NCBI GenBank assembly: GCA_963971305.1
Contig: OZ020306.1
Location: 38,709,512-38,773,511, forward strand
Source: Arcuatula senhousia
Taxonomy: Eukaryota > Mollusca > Bivalvia > Mytilida > Mytilidae
Reading direction: 5' to 3'
Length of the DNA stretch: 64,000 nt
The translations under genes and the position numbers were made by a program. How positions within the stretch are numbered: position 1 is the stretch's first letter; the number at the start of each line of letters is the position of its first letter. The notes beneath the pieces are model-generated. The model did no database searches and was not told the DNA's origin. It saw only the letters and a list, made by a program, of their open reading frames with translations. Of the stretch, positions 1-13,900 are shown piece by piece.

Positions 1-845
1 GACCTGAAATCAAATCCCACCATATAGGACACCTACCTGAAGCTAAATACCGAATATCAAAAACCTACAATTAAGAGTTCCTGAGAAATCTGCTACGAAA
101 CTTTTAACCCTGAAAATTTAGTGAAAAAGTCAAAGTCGGCTATTTAAACAGGAAGTAGATGATCGACAGACCTGAAAACGAATCCCACCATATGGGACAC
201 CTACCTGAAGCTAAATACCAAATATAAAATACCTACAATTAATATTTATTGAGAAATTTGTTACGAAAATTTTCAACCCTGAAATTAAGTGAAAAAAGTC
301 TAAGTCAACTCGTTTAACAGGAAGTAGATAATCAACAGACCTGAAAACGTATCCCACCATATGGGACCCCCACCTGAAGCTTCATACCAAATATCAAAAG
401 CCTATGATTCATAATAGTTGAGATATCTGTTACGAAAATTTTGATCAAAGTCGGCTATTTAAACAGGAAGTAGATGATCGACAGACCTGAAAACGAATCC
501 CCCCATATGGGACACCTACCTGAAGCTAAATACCAAATATAAAATACCTACAATTAATAGTTGTTGAGAAATTTGTTACGAAAATTTTCAACCCTGAAAT
601 TAAGTGAAAAAAAACTAAGTCAACTCGTTTAACAGGAAGTAGATAATCAACAGACCTGAAAACGTATCCCACCATATGGGACCCCCACCTGAAGCTTCAT
701 ACCAAATATCAAAAGCCTATGATTCATAATAGTTGAGATATCTGTTACGAAAATTTTGATCACGGACAGACGGACTGACGGACGGACGGACGGACGGACC
801 AGTCAAAAACATTATACCCTTCGCAACTTCGTTGCATGGGGTATA
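1..845 (+). repeat. Family A tandem element ending in hairpin and GGGGTATA
   Basis: Five or so units of about 165 bp (anchor: CCACCATATGGGACMCCTAC, TACCAAATATCAAA, GTTGAGAAATCTGTTACGAA) followed by a GACGGACGGACG tract (about 760-800) and a hairpin at 813-845 (TATACCC arm, GCAAC-TTC-GTTGC inner stem, GGGGTATA arm). The 5' end is cut by the window edge. Other copies are at 12650-13444, about 18940-19390 and about 44130-44385. Confidence 0.85.
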
Positions 846-1216
846 ATAAACAGGGACAGAAATGGTGGTGTTTCCATCAAGAATCCTGGGCCAACCTGGG
901 TGAGGTAGATTTCAAAACCTATTTCTGCCAAAACCCAAACAAAAATTACAAAATTTTCCGAAAAAAATTGCCTCTTTGGAACCTGACTGATACAACTAAA
1001 AGCCCAGGGTGAATTTTCATAAGGCAATCACAAATTTACATGCTTTTTATCCAATGCAAATCAAATGGACTTATATGAAAAACTATCACTTTATAAAAAC
1101 CATTTTATAAAGCAATTGCTAGTTAACATGCTCCATATCCCATGCAAGGTATTAAAATGGTCTTACGTACACATTAGGTCAGGTATCGCTTTATCAAACA
1201 GCACCCTGATACTCAC
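846..1216. other. Intron remainder, AT-rich; nothing recognised
   Basis: Intron between the 711-bp exon and the next exon to the left of the window. No coding pattern fits the gene and I see no repeat family here. Confidence 0.6.
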
Positions 1217-1927
1217 CATCAACGGTTGTAATTCCTTTAATTGCTTGGTATGACATGATAATGTTGCTTTTCTTTTCTGGGAATTTATTTGCGCCACTTG
1301 TAAACTGTCCAAACATCATACCAATCCTCCGATTAACCTCTGATGGCCGACTGTTGACAGCTAACCTAACATTGTCATCATTCATATCAAGAACATCTGT
1401 CGTACAGTCGTAGGCCACTGATTTCCCAATTATCAAAGAATCAGCAATAGAAACAAATTTTTCTTCAAATGTATGCCCAGCTGATGGTGGGCCAAGAATG
1501 AACGGTAAAATTCCTACAGCACTGTCAGCAATCGTAACATCATGTATTTTTAGACTTGGAGCATTCTGGTAGTAGATGCCATAGTATGGACATTTAGAGA
1601 CTGAAAACCCTGTAAATCTTGCACAGTCCCCTGAAAGACTATCCTCAGGCTTAACCATGACACCAAGTAAGCATGTACGAGCGGTATTGTCAGAATACAA
1701 TCCTGTTGCCCCTGCGTCACATGACTGTGGGGGCACGTGATAACATGCCCTTTCACCTCCAGATAAAGCATTGCCTTCTAGAACCAGGTCAGTGGCTTCC
1801 ATGGCAGATATCATGCCCTGATGGTCAAAGTTTGACGTCTCCAGCCTATCCATGTAGGAACCCTGCCATTGGCTGAGTACAATCAGATTTCTTTTGAGCT
1901 GGGTACCAATTGAATTTGTCTGAATAG
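1217..1927 (-). CDS. PKHD1L1: PKHD1L1-like exon 36: parallel beta-helix block 2, continuation
   Basis: A 711-bp exon beginning AIQTNSIGTQLKRNLIVLSQ and including EATDLVLEGNALSGGERACY, ARFTGFSVSKCPYYGIYYQN and SLKIHDVTIADSAVGILPFI. It ends at a GTGAGT donor with one base of a split codon, so the coding sequence continues left of the window. The acceptor follows CAACTTTTAG. Confidence 0.94.
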
Positions 1928-4900
1928 CTAAAAGTTGAAAAGTCATAGATTGTTAACCTAAAATTTATTACTTTTAAAACATCAATATTTTAAGCTATGA
2001 AAATCATTGAATTTTGAAAAGTTCAGTTACTGCATACAATTGCTTAATAAATTTAATTGTGTAGCTGCTATATACTCTTTTGAAATTCAAAATATCTAAA
2101 CCAGTAATTATATATATGCCCTAAAAGATGCTGCATTTGTAGATGTGTAACCTCTTAATAATTTTTTTGGAATTTCAAAATATCTTGACAAACTTAATCA
2201 GTTATACATGCCCTTAAAGAACAATGTCATCATGGTCATATAATCTTCATTAAAACATGTTAATAAAAATAAAGTTTTAAAAAAGATATTACCATCAATG
2301 GTACATGTATAATATTTTTTTTTCAAAATCTTTGAATTGAAATACATTAATATAATGTTCTATTAAGAAAGAGATAATTTGTTATAAAAATTCAATAACA
2401 ATAATCAATAAAACCTACCCCAGTAGACTGTTCCATGAATAACATTATCCATCACTGGAATATTATGGGAGTTATATAGTCCTATAGCTGGTGAGAACCC
2501 ATTATGGAAACTCAGAGATTTAACATATGATGGATGACCCGATGACACAGGCCCATGATCGGCAAATACCAGGGAATAGCGAGCATCATACGACTCAATA
2601 TATCCTTCTTGTCCAGTATGGTAGAACTCTACATTGGATAATCTGGCATAACCTGCAATTAAAACATTTGTCTTTAGTAAATATGATATTATCTAAAAGT
2701 TTTTTTCATGAATTATCTTTGATTGTCATGCAAAAAAAAAAAATTTTATTGCAATAAAAATTTATTGCTTCTCATATAACATGAGATGTCTAATACTTTG
2801 ACAATAAATAACAACAAGTCCAAACTAAAGGCTCCCAGGAGCCTGAATTTCTCACCTGATCTCTGATGAACGAAGATAAGTTTGGGTGTTTTGAGTGTTA
2901 ATGTGTGTTAGGGTTTAACGCCCTTTTCCATGCACCTGGGCCATATAGGACAGTCACTTTTTATGGTTGAGGAAACTGGAGTACCCTGAGGAAACCATGA
3001 CCTTAGGCAGGAAACTGACAAACCGAATCACATACAGGTGGGGAAGTCCTGTTTTCAAAATTACAAGCAGGACTCGAACACCACCTGAGAGGTGATCCGC
3101 TAGTGATCAATAATGTGGTATCTTTACCAGCACCTTAGACCACTCAGCCACCCAGGCCCCTGGGTGTTTTTGAAAGGAAAATCTTCAATGAAACTAATTA
3201 TAAAAGAAAAGGTAAAAGAAAAGTTACTTAATACATATAAATATAATCGAATTGAAGCAAAGGGGGAGTAGCTTAAGTTGTGTTTCCTTTGTGTTTATTT
3301 CGTTTTACACTCTAAAAAGGGATAAAGCCCCTGTGCTTTTATCCAAGTCGTTCATGAAGAAAATGTAGGTCAATTGCCTTGACATAGTACAGATGTTGGT
3401 AACTATCCCAGATGTACCAACTTATTAAATATTCTTATACCACTTGCAGATGCTGAGTTAAAGACCTTAACTGAAACTTTAACCTGAGTCATTCATGTTG
3501 AAAAAGTAGGCCAATGCGATCTATTTCTGACACAGATGTTGGTTACTAATCAAGATGCATTCACTAATCAAGTATGATCCATAAACCACATACATTTGCC
3601 GAGATTTGAATATTAACAAAAACTTTAACCTGAGTCACTCATGCGGAAACTGTAGGTCAATGCAACCTAATTACAGTACAGATGCTGGTTACTGTCAAAA
3701 ATGTACCCATTGACCATATATCATGCCTCACTGTCAAAAATGTACCCATTGACCATATATCATGCCTCACTGTCAAAAATGTACCCATTGACCATATATC
3801 ATGCCTCACTGTCAAAAATGTACCCATTGACCATATATCATCCCTCACTGTCAAAAATGTACCCATTGACCATATATCATCCCTCACTGTCAAAAATGTA
3901 CCCATTGACCATATATCATGCCTCACTGTCAAAAATGTACACATTGACCATATATCATTCCTCTAACACTTGTATTTGCTGAGATATATACAATATATGT
4001 ACATTGCCAGAAAATATAACATTTATTTGTGCGAGCTTTAGAAACATGATAATGGCGAGCTTTTAGCGAGCTTTATTATCATGTTTCGTAGCAAACACAA
4101 ATAAATGTTATATGATTGGCAATGTAAGTATATTGTGTTTATCCTGCAACCCGAAATTGCTAACTGTAAAGCTGAAAATATCGATTTTTGGGCAAAAACA
4201 AGTGAACCCATCAAACATGTCAAAGTTTGCGCCAAAGCATGTCTGTAACGTTACTGGTTCCCGATGTTATACCTTGGCAATGCTCATACTGGGAAGTGGG
4301 ACCAGTGAAAGTTATATCCTGTCAACACAAAAGTAATATCCTGCTAATGTATGGATATCATTTAACAATATCTGTATAGCTGTATTGTACAATGAAATAG
4401 CTCATTGCAGGATAAATGGACCTTAACCAATGAGTCATTCATAAGATAACTAATGGCCAAGGCAACATAATTCTTGTTCTAATGCTGTTAAGTATTCAAA
4501 CTATTTTAACACAAACAAAAACCATTAGGTATGTACATGTACCAAGTTAAGTACATACTGTGAACCAATTGCTATATATCCCCCCACAACATGAATACAG
4601 CCTTAGTCATTATATTTTAATCCAACACAAATCTAAAACAATATATATTTTAACATTTAAAATATTGGATAAACATTAAACATTTCAGCTTTATGTTATC
4701 AGTATGTTTACACTACCCTCTATCAATTTTATGTAACTATATATTTTATCAGTGATTTTAAAATAGTCCACCCTACGTTCACTAAGGAAAAGATTGTGAT
4801 ATTTTATGTTGTGTTTAAGTATTAAAATGAAGTACTTCATTTTTCTATGTTTCTTGTCAACTAGTAATGGATTTTTACTGGCTGGCACAAATAGTTCCAA

Positions 4901-7900
4901 TGGAAACAATGGTTTTCTAACAATTTCTGAATATTACAGTGACAAAACTCAAACCCAACACCAACTGAATCAAGTTAGGCAGGATATGGTGGTGTTTCAT
5001 GATCAACAAGAAAAGAATTTAAATTTTCTAGCCACTCAGTTACAGGAAAAATTAAATGAGATTGATAAAAAGTTGACAGAGAAAACATCTATTCCTGCAA
5101 ACATGGCCGAACTTGAGTTAAAATATGAGGAAATGTCCAAAAAGTATGATGAAATGAAAAATTCCTCTGAAACATGGCAGCAGAAATATGCAGAACTGGA
5201 GAATGACCATAAGCAAACAACAACTCAGTTGCTAGGAGAACTTGCAAGCGTAAAAACTGATAACTCAAAACTAAAGAGGGACAATGCTAATATTATGAAA
5301 GAACTTGGGCAAGTAAAAACGGACAATAACTTTCTTAAGAATAAGACTGTGGATCTGCAACAAAAGATAGATGGATTAGAACAACTCAAAAGTGTTAATC
5401 AATTACAAAGTCTTCAACAGCTGGATCAAAAATCGAAGGATTTGGAAACCAGGATGAATTCACTGGAGAACACTCAGCAGGCCCGTGGCCAGGATTTCAT
5501 GGCCCTCTATAGGAAAGTTACCTCCCTTGAAACCAAGGAACAGAAGCTTGAAACTAATATGCAAGGAAAATTAAGTTCTCTTGAACAAACTGTGCAAAGT
5601 AAGCTTACTGTCCTTCAACAAAATGTGCAAAGTAATTTAACTGCCCTTCAACAAAACATGCAAAGAAATTTAACTGATCTTCAACAAAACATGCAAAGTA
5701 ATTTAACTGATCTTCAACAAAATGTGCACAGCAATTTAACTGTTTTTCAACAAAACATGCAAAGTAATTTAACTATTCTTCAACAAAACATGCAAAGTAA
5801 TTTAACTGATCTTCAACAAAACATGCAAAGTAATCTTACTGTCCTTCAACAAAACATGCAAAGTAATTTAACTGATCTTCAACAAAATGTGCACAGCAAT
5901 TTAACTGTTTTTCAACAAAACATGCAAAGTAATCTTACTGTCCTTCAACAAAACATGCAAAGTAATTTAACTGATCTTCAACAAAATGTGCACAGCAATT
6001 TAACTGTTTTTCAACAAAATGTGAAAAGTAATCTTACTGTGCTTCAACAAGATTTAAATACCACAATTAATGGCTTGGAACAAAGAACCAGTACAGAGTT
6101 GGATGCTGTCAGAATAACCAATAACCAATCCTTGTCCTTATTGGAGCAACAGAAAGAGAACCAGTCCAAGCCAGGTAAAATATAAATACTGAGTTAAAAA
6201 AATGTTGGAAGCAAGGCTAATGGACTAATTCTACAAGTACTCCCATATTAATTTGGTGCAAACTAACAACATGAAGCTAATAATTTGTAGTATTAGCATA
6301 CATGCATATTGCTACATTTCAAGAAAAAATAAATATACATTCTTCTTCAGATCTTTATGAAACTATGTACACATAAAAAGAAAGCAAAACAAATACCAAA
6401 AAGCAGCATTCGAATCTAAAAGTCATTAAACAAAACCAGGAGACAATTAAGACAATGAAAAATAAAACTTACAAAGCACAACTTAAAGTGTAACTTACAA
6501 GTTCTTCAGGTTATGCATACTATAGGGGGTCCTGATCATGAATCACGAAGAATAAAAAATGCAAATAACGAAACATGGAAATATGGCTAAATTTTTGTTG
6601 ATGGATAAAAGTGACAGCATGCCTAAAACAAATCATGGACAAAATACTTTGCTGAGAACCGTTCATGTGCAATATCCAATCACGATGCACGGAAAATATT
6701 TCAACAAATCACAATTCATGGAAAATAAAAATTGCCAATAATGGCGATAGAAATAAACCCATCGGCCCCCTCATTATATGGTGAAACATTCCGGGGAAAC
6801 ATTGAACACAAAAAGTATGAACATGTGCAGCAATCAGTTGTTTTAACTTTCAAGCATTCTAAATTGACACATGCACTATAACAACTTAATTGTATATTTG
6901 TGGCAGTGTGTGACATCTGAGTGGCAGATGATTTGAGTGTTTAGGGTTGTACATCCTTTTCAATGCAAAAGGGCAACACAGGGCATTCAGTTTTTACAGA
7001 AGTAATTGGGATACCCAGGGAAAACCACTGATGTAATGGACTAGTACCTGACTAATCTAATTATTCAGTTGTCCAAGTTGTTTTTGTAAATTAAAGTGCT
7101 GGGACTTGAACATCCGCACATGCATGGCTAATGAAAAACAATAAATGTTTATTTGTAACATTGACAACCAAAGCAGCAATTGTCATCTAAGCCGATTAAA
7201 TATCTCCCCTTCACTTTTTCTACTATTTTCAGTTATATTCAGAGCAACTTATCTTAATGGTGGAAAAACACATGTACCTGCTGGAGTTTTTAAATTTCCT
7301 CAGATAGAGACAACAGCAGGAATACCAAACTCTACCATCACTAAATATAAATCTACCGGCAAGTTTACCTGTCATGATCCTGGTTACTATTATCTAATTT
7401 TGACAACTGAGACAACAGCTGTTCAACCAACAATTTATTTCATGGTAAACTCTACCAGCAAATTTCAACAGTATATGACAGGTTGTACACAAGACAGCTT
7501 CACACCAGGTGCTACAGCTATCATTCTAAACTTACAAATATATGATGAAGTATGGATCAAGACTGGAGGATCTGATTGGTTTAAAAGATGCAGTCTTAAC
7601 ATCTTTAAAATAAAATGAATGAATACTGTCCTCCTGCAATTAGTTCTTCATATGTTTAGATGAGTGATGTAGAATAATTTGTGTAATTTAAACAGTTAAT
7701 TGCAATTGCATTTATTTGTTGACGATAGAATCAATTCAAATGATTAATACATGAAATATAAATGCAAAACAATGTTTGACTAGATGAACAACATTTTATA
7801 TTTTTTAATATTTTCTACAATGATTGAAATGATTTATCATAACTGAGACAATTGTGTGATTTTTTTTCTTTTCGTTTTGATAATTCTTTTATCTCTAACT

Positions 7901-10900
7901 AAAGTATCAAAAAGGTTTTATTTTGATGGGCTGAAACTGCTTTGTCATAACAACTCAAGTTTGACATGTAAGCAAAGAATGCAAAACAAACATGTTTGAC
8001 AGAAATTGATATACATGTAAATAAAATTTCATAACCTCAAATATTTTGTCATATTAAATCAGATAACACTTAGCACGGCTGAAAATGGCTTGGAAATTTA
8101 GTGTGCTTGCTCTAATACCAAATGCTTATAATCCCCATAAAAAATCTATCAGACAAAAATAGCTTGATTTTATTCAACAAAATTTAGCTGAGCAACTTGC
8201 CCAAAACAAAATCCCACAATAGTGGACAAATTCCCATGTTGCATATTTAATGTAAAAGAAGATGTGATAATGAGCATTAGTTGCTGAAAAAAATTCCCTG
8301 TCCACCTGCCCCTTGCCATTTTATATATTCCAGAGTTAACTACTATAACAAGAAATCTAGCTAAAACACCAATCTGTGAGCCAAAGCCAACAAAAAAAAA
8401 ACCCATCATCCCAAATTTGATCAGATGAAATTCAAAATAAAAGATGCAAAACTACATGATATCAACACAATCTGTGAAATTTCATCAAAATCCAGTTGTT
8501 TAGGAGTTGAAGATAAGAGATAAGTACCCCATGTCATCTCATAACTTTCCATTTTTTTTGCTTTTGAAACCCTAAAAATCCAACAGGTTCAAAACTTAAA
8601 TTTTCAAGCATATATCTTCATTATGTCAAAAACTTTCTCTGAAAGTTTTATGAAAATCCATCATCTCAGGTTGAGGAGCAGAATAAGAAAGACAGACAGA
8701 CTTGGTGCAAACCGATAGTCCCATTTGGCTTTTGCTGGTAGGGGACTAAAAACAACAAATAACCTGTTCCAAGAGACTATGCAAACCTCAAGAACCATTT
8801 GACTTTTGCTGGTAGGGGACTAAAACAATAAATTATCTAACCTGTTCCACTAGATGAAGCTGATACTTGGACAGATGCTCCAAACGATTCTGAGAACAAT
8901 CCATTGTAATCTTCACCCTCGATCTTAATGTTCCTGGTTAGCAAACCAACTTCTGCCTTTACTGTGAAGTCCTTTCCATCAATAGTTTCACTGTGTACTG
9001 CAAAAGTAAAATGTTATATCTTATCACATTGCAAAAAAAACAAACCTTTAGCAATTTTTTCCCTTAAACAGAATTTTTGGTACTTATTAAGAAAAAAGTT
9101 TTCAAGAACAGACCTTCAGTCAAAAATACTGTTTATAACTATTTTAAATGTGCAATTATCTTTATTTTCAAATCATTCAACATTCTTTTTCCTTCCGATT
9201 TCCACTCTGCCAGTGTCTTTTGTTTAAGATAGAATTCTGCTTCTCTTATCGTGAAGATATTTACAACAAATAAAGCATTAGCAATTGAATACCTAAATGT
9301 TTAAAGTTGAGGGTATCATTAAGTGTGATGACTGTTTGGCCTCCAGCAGCACTGATGCCACTGATCTTAAACGTCTCTGTTTCCCATGCACTGTATCCTG
9401 TAGGAGTTACGACAATTTCACTATCTACTGCCCAGTCTAGCTCGCCTGCCACTGTAAGGCTTGAATCACCTATATTAGCTGTGGTCTCAAGCGTTGTCCA
9501 TGTTGTATCAATCTTTCTACCATTAAGGTCAAGACCACCAAATACAGCTTTTTTAAAAAAGAAATTAATTATTGTTTTATTGAAAAAAATTAGTTGAAAA
9601 TTTTTAAAAACAGAAAAGTGGTCTTAAAAGATATTTAAGTTCTCTATGCAACAACTGGGAGGGGGCATTATTTCCACTTAAAATGTAAGTACTGTTCAAA
9701 GAAAAATAAGGAAAAAAGTGCAACTTTTGATTATGGATACTTACAAATAGTCTTGACTCCTAGATCCCTATCATCAGGCTGGAGAATGTAAGGTGTTGAA
9801 CTATGGCTGCCCTGTAGAATAATATGCAGATTTCCCAGGAAAGGTTGGTTGTCATTGAAGCCTGCTATAAGTCTACCAGTACCCATAATGACGATATGAG
9901 GGGTTCGTAACTCGAAGCTACGGAAACCACCTTGGCCATCATTGGCTTCAAATTCTATCGTTCCATATAATATGAGTTCACATAATGGTGGAATGGCTTC
10001 ATCAACAACTATCCATTCTCCTAAAGAACAAAAAGTTCAATTTACATATCAAATATTATTTCAAAATCAGATTATTTGGTAAAAAGAAAAACAAGAAGAA
10101 TATGCCCTGAAATCATGATGCTCCACCTTGCAACATGGAAAAGCAAGGTAAAACCGATTTGGGACAGACAACAGACCTAAATACTATATGCCCCTCTACT
10201 TTTAGGTGGGCATAAAAATATGTGACTGTAAAACAAATCAAGTTGTCAGCAAGTGATAGCACATTTGTCAGCATGAATGCCTACCAGCTTTGCATGAAGA
10301 ATTCTATCTAACACAGAATTTCGTAATTAGTCTTTTTCATGTTACAGCAGATAATCAACTTCTATATTTGTGGGTAAACGGGGATCATTCAAGATAGTAA
10401 AAACACAACTGGTCTGTCACTGTTTGAGTTTTTGTTTACCAGACTGTTTGTATGACTGCAATGTTGCTGCAATGACTTTACCATGAAACTAATAAAGTAA
10501 TGCTATGCATTGTCCCCATAATTCCCAACAAATGTGCTGACATGCATAAATGGTGCATGTACTGTATTCTGAATTCAGAAATTTTAAGTACATTGACTCA
10601 AGAAATGGAGATCTTACCAGATGTATTACCCCCTCCTCATAATAATTTTACCTTCAGCAATGGTCAGACATTCTCCTGCCACAGGCTTTGTACTATTAGG
10701 CCATGTAGCTTCCACGGACCACATCTTAGCATGATCTGGTCTAAGGTCTTCCGGTGGCACATTATTGGGGTCTGGAGGTGGCTCACAGTTAGGGTACTGG
10801 CATTTGAACATTTGGAAGGCCATACTTATCTCAGGAGTCATTGTAGGACTTTGTCTTTTCTTTCTGCTTATTGAAGTGGTAGGTTGACTTACAGTTGACA

Positions 10901-13900
10901 CTAAAAAAAGAAAACTCTGTCAAAGTCAAAAATGGCCATATTTGGTTGAACAGGAAGTAGGTGAGTGACAGACCTGAAATTGAATCCCACTTTATGGGAC
11001 CACACCCTGACGCTGACCAAATATCAAGTGGCTACGATAAGTAGTTGCTGAGAAAACTGTTACACCTTCCCCGCCCGCCCACCACCCTACATTGACCATT
11101 TTATGACCTGTAATTTTCACTCCGTGAAATCCAGCCAAAAACATTAAGAACCAATACTTTATTGTTCATTTAGTTTATAGCGGGTAATGTAAGGGAGCTG
11201 CAAATTGCATGATTTCTTTCCAAAAGGGGGTTGTTTAATTTCAGCCGTCTTAATTTTTTGCATTTTCAGGATACTTTCAATGGGGGATAACTATGAAATA
11301 TCTTGACTAAAATTTAGAAGTCTTTAATTTTAGCCATTCTTTGCACCTCGCAAATAAAGCAAATACAACTGTATTAAAATCTCACAAAAATTTCTGGCCA
11401 TACCATATTTCATAATAATTTCAATACTTGATTAAAGCAAAGACTTACTGTATTCATGTATAACATTTCCATCCGTACTTTGATAAAATAATTATTATAA
11501 AAAATTTTCAATGTCTAGAAGCAAAATTAGTGCAAGCAAATTTATCATAACACAAACAGAAAAAATACCATTCTCAACATTAATTGAACGTACCAAAATA
11601 AACAACACTCATAGAATTGGTCACATAGTACCAGTCTCCATGTTTTGGAACTTCGCCAGTTGTCAGAGGTCCGCTAAGTTCTTGGATGCAATTGCCATCT
11701 GTCTCAACACAATCAGGTTTCTGTGCAACTCGGAAATCAAACCCTAGCCAATCAGTAGGCTGTTAATACAAAAGGAAGTTGGAACATTTCAAGACAATTT
11801 AAAAACAAAATTTTCAAAACTTGGCTCAAAGTCCACATAACAAAGCAGAAAACATCTTGTAGATGATGCATATTTATTCTGTTTAGATTTTTGTTGTTGA
11901 AATATTTGGCAAATTAAATTTTAAGTACATCATATATCATCTATTTTCAATTTTATCCAATTTTATTTTGTTATTCAAATGTAAATAAAGGTTAATGTTT
12001 ATAAAATATTCTACCTAAAAATAAATGTTACTTAAAAGATTTCTTTTAAAAACTAGAATGGCAGTCTTCCATTGAAGATGGATGTCATCTGATCTACAAA
12101 TATTAGGTAAACAGGAAGAAGATAAGTTATGGCAATAAAACTGCTTAAACATAATTATTATAGTACTATAGGAGGAAGCTTCATGCCAAATATCAAGAGG
12201 CTGTGTCATGTAGTTGCCCAGAAAACTGCCATGGAAATTTTTGTGATGCAGCAGGACGCAAGACAACGCAAGGTGACGGGTAGTGTCAAAGTGACTCCTA
12301 TATGTCCCTTTGCAACACATTGACGGCAACATATAAATGAGGAATGTTTCCATGGGACAAGGATGCTCCAGCACACCCAAAATGAAGTAGAGTTGACAAG
12401 GTTTGAAAATCACTTAGCACAAACAGTGTGTCACTCTGCAAATCAAATTTGTATATATAGTTTTTGAGAAAATCCTATTGTAAATCTCAATTGCATCCTA
12501 GCACCAAACAGGATTTAGATGTCTAAAAAGTCTAAAAATAGGGTATCTGATGGGACATTATATGATACTATGTCACAATATTCAATAATAGTTAAATATA
12601 TATGTATACTATACTGTATATATGAAGGAACCGTAGTGAGCACGCTCGCATACCCCACCCACGTGTCCACATAATGGACAGAGAATATCTATTTCGAAAT
12701 TAGGAATAAAAAAGTTAAAGTATTTGTCTTTCAAAGTCGAAAAAATGAGTGACAGACCTGAAAATGTATCCCACCATATGGGACTCCTACCTAAAGCTAC
12801 GTACAAAATATCAAAACCCTATGATTAACATTTGCTGAGAAATCTGTTACGAAAATTTTAAACCCTGAAAATTAAGTGAAAAAATCTAAGTCGGCTCGTT
12901 TAACAGGAAGTAGCTGATTGACAGACTTGAAAATGTATCCCACCATATGGGACCCCTACGTAAAGCTTCTTACAAAATATTAAAAGCCTACAATTAATAG
13001 TTGCTGAGAAATCTGTGACAAAAATTTTCAACCCTGAAAATTTAGTAACCCTGAAAATTTAGTGAAAAAAGTCTAAGTCAGCTCTTTAAACAGGAAGTAG
13101 ATGATCGTCAGACCTGAAACTGGAAACGAATCCCACCATATGGGACCCCTACTCAAAGCTATATACCAAATATCAAATACCTACAATTAATAGTTGCTGA
13201 GAAATCTGTTACCAAAATTTTCATTCCTGAAAATTTAGTGAAAAAGTGTAATTTGGCTCGTTAAACAGGAAGTAAATGATCGACAAACCTGAAAATGTAT
13301 CCCACCATATGGGACCCCCACCTGAAGCTACATACCAGATATCAAAGGCCTAGGATTAATAATAGCTGAGATATCTGTTACAAAAATTTTGATCACGGAC
13401 AGACGGACCAGTCAAAAACATTATACTTTGTTGCGTGGGGTATAAATATACATCCACTATATACTAGTGTTTAGAAACAGGAAGAAATGGTTTATCTTTC
13501 TTAGACCAGAAAGTTTCATCATTGTCAAATTTTGAAAACTTAAAAAGTGGCAAAACTTCAGTAATATTTTTTTTTTTAAATTATCCTGCAAATTGAAGTT
13601 GATCTTGTATTTTATTGTACTTTACAGCTGTGCAAAATATCATTCAAATCCCTTGAAGCATTTTTGAGTTAACATCTGGAAACCTTAGGGGACAAACAAA
13701 CAGACACCTTACAGAGGGTATAGCATAATACCTCGCCACATCGTGTGGCGGGGTATGAAAAAATCTCAAAGGGCGTACAATTCGTCCTACTTGACTTCCC
13801 TGACAAACTTTAAATCATTCTTGAGCATAAATTTGGGGAAAGCTTGAACGAAAATTTCTTAAATAAGGAGATACATGAGTAAAACTTAATCCCTGTCAGT

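Noticed and set aside
1065..1253. 62-codon plus-strand frame overlapping the last exon
   Set aside because: It overlaps the donor of a well-supported minus-strand exon and shows no features of its own.
2861..2880. CTGATGAACGAAG, resembling a hammerhead core
   Set aside because: There is no stem II between CTGATGA and CGAA and no cleavage triplet; it is part of a family D 5' end.
3657..3982. Open frames of 93-95 codons on both strands
   Set aside because: They are the 39-bp minisatellite read in frame; a repeat unit divisible by three without stops gives this on any strand.
4806..4826. Upstream ATG for the C1q-domain gene
   Set aside because: Starting at 4827 gives a standard signal peptide directly; the upstream start would place seven extra residues before it. 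It cannot be fully excluded.
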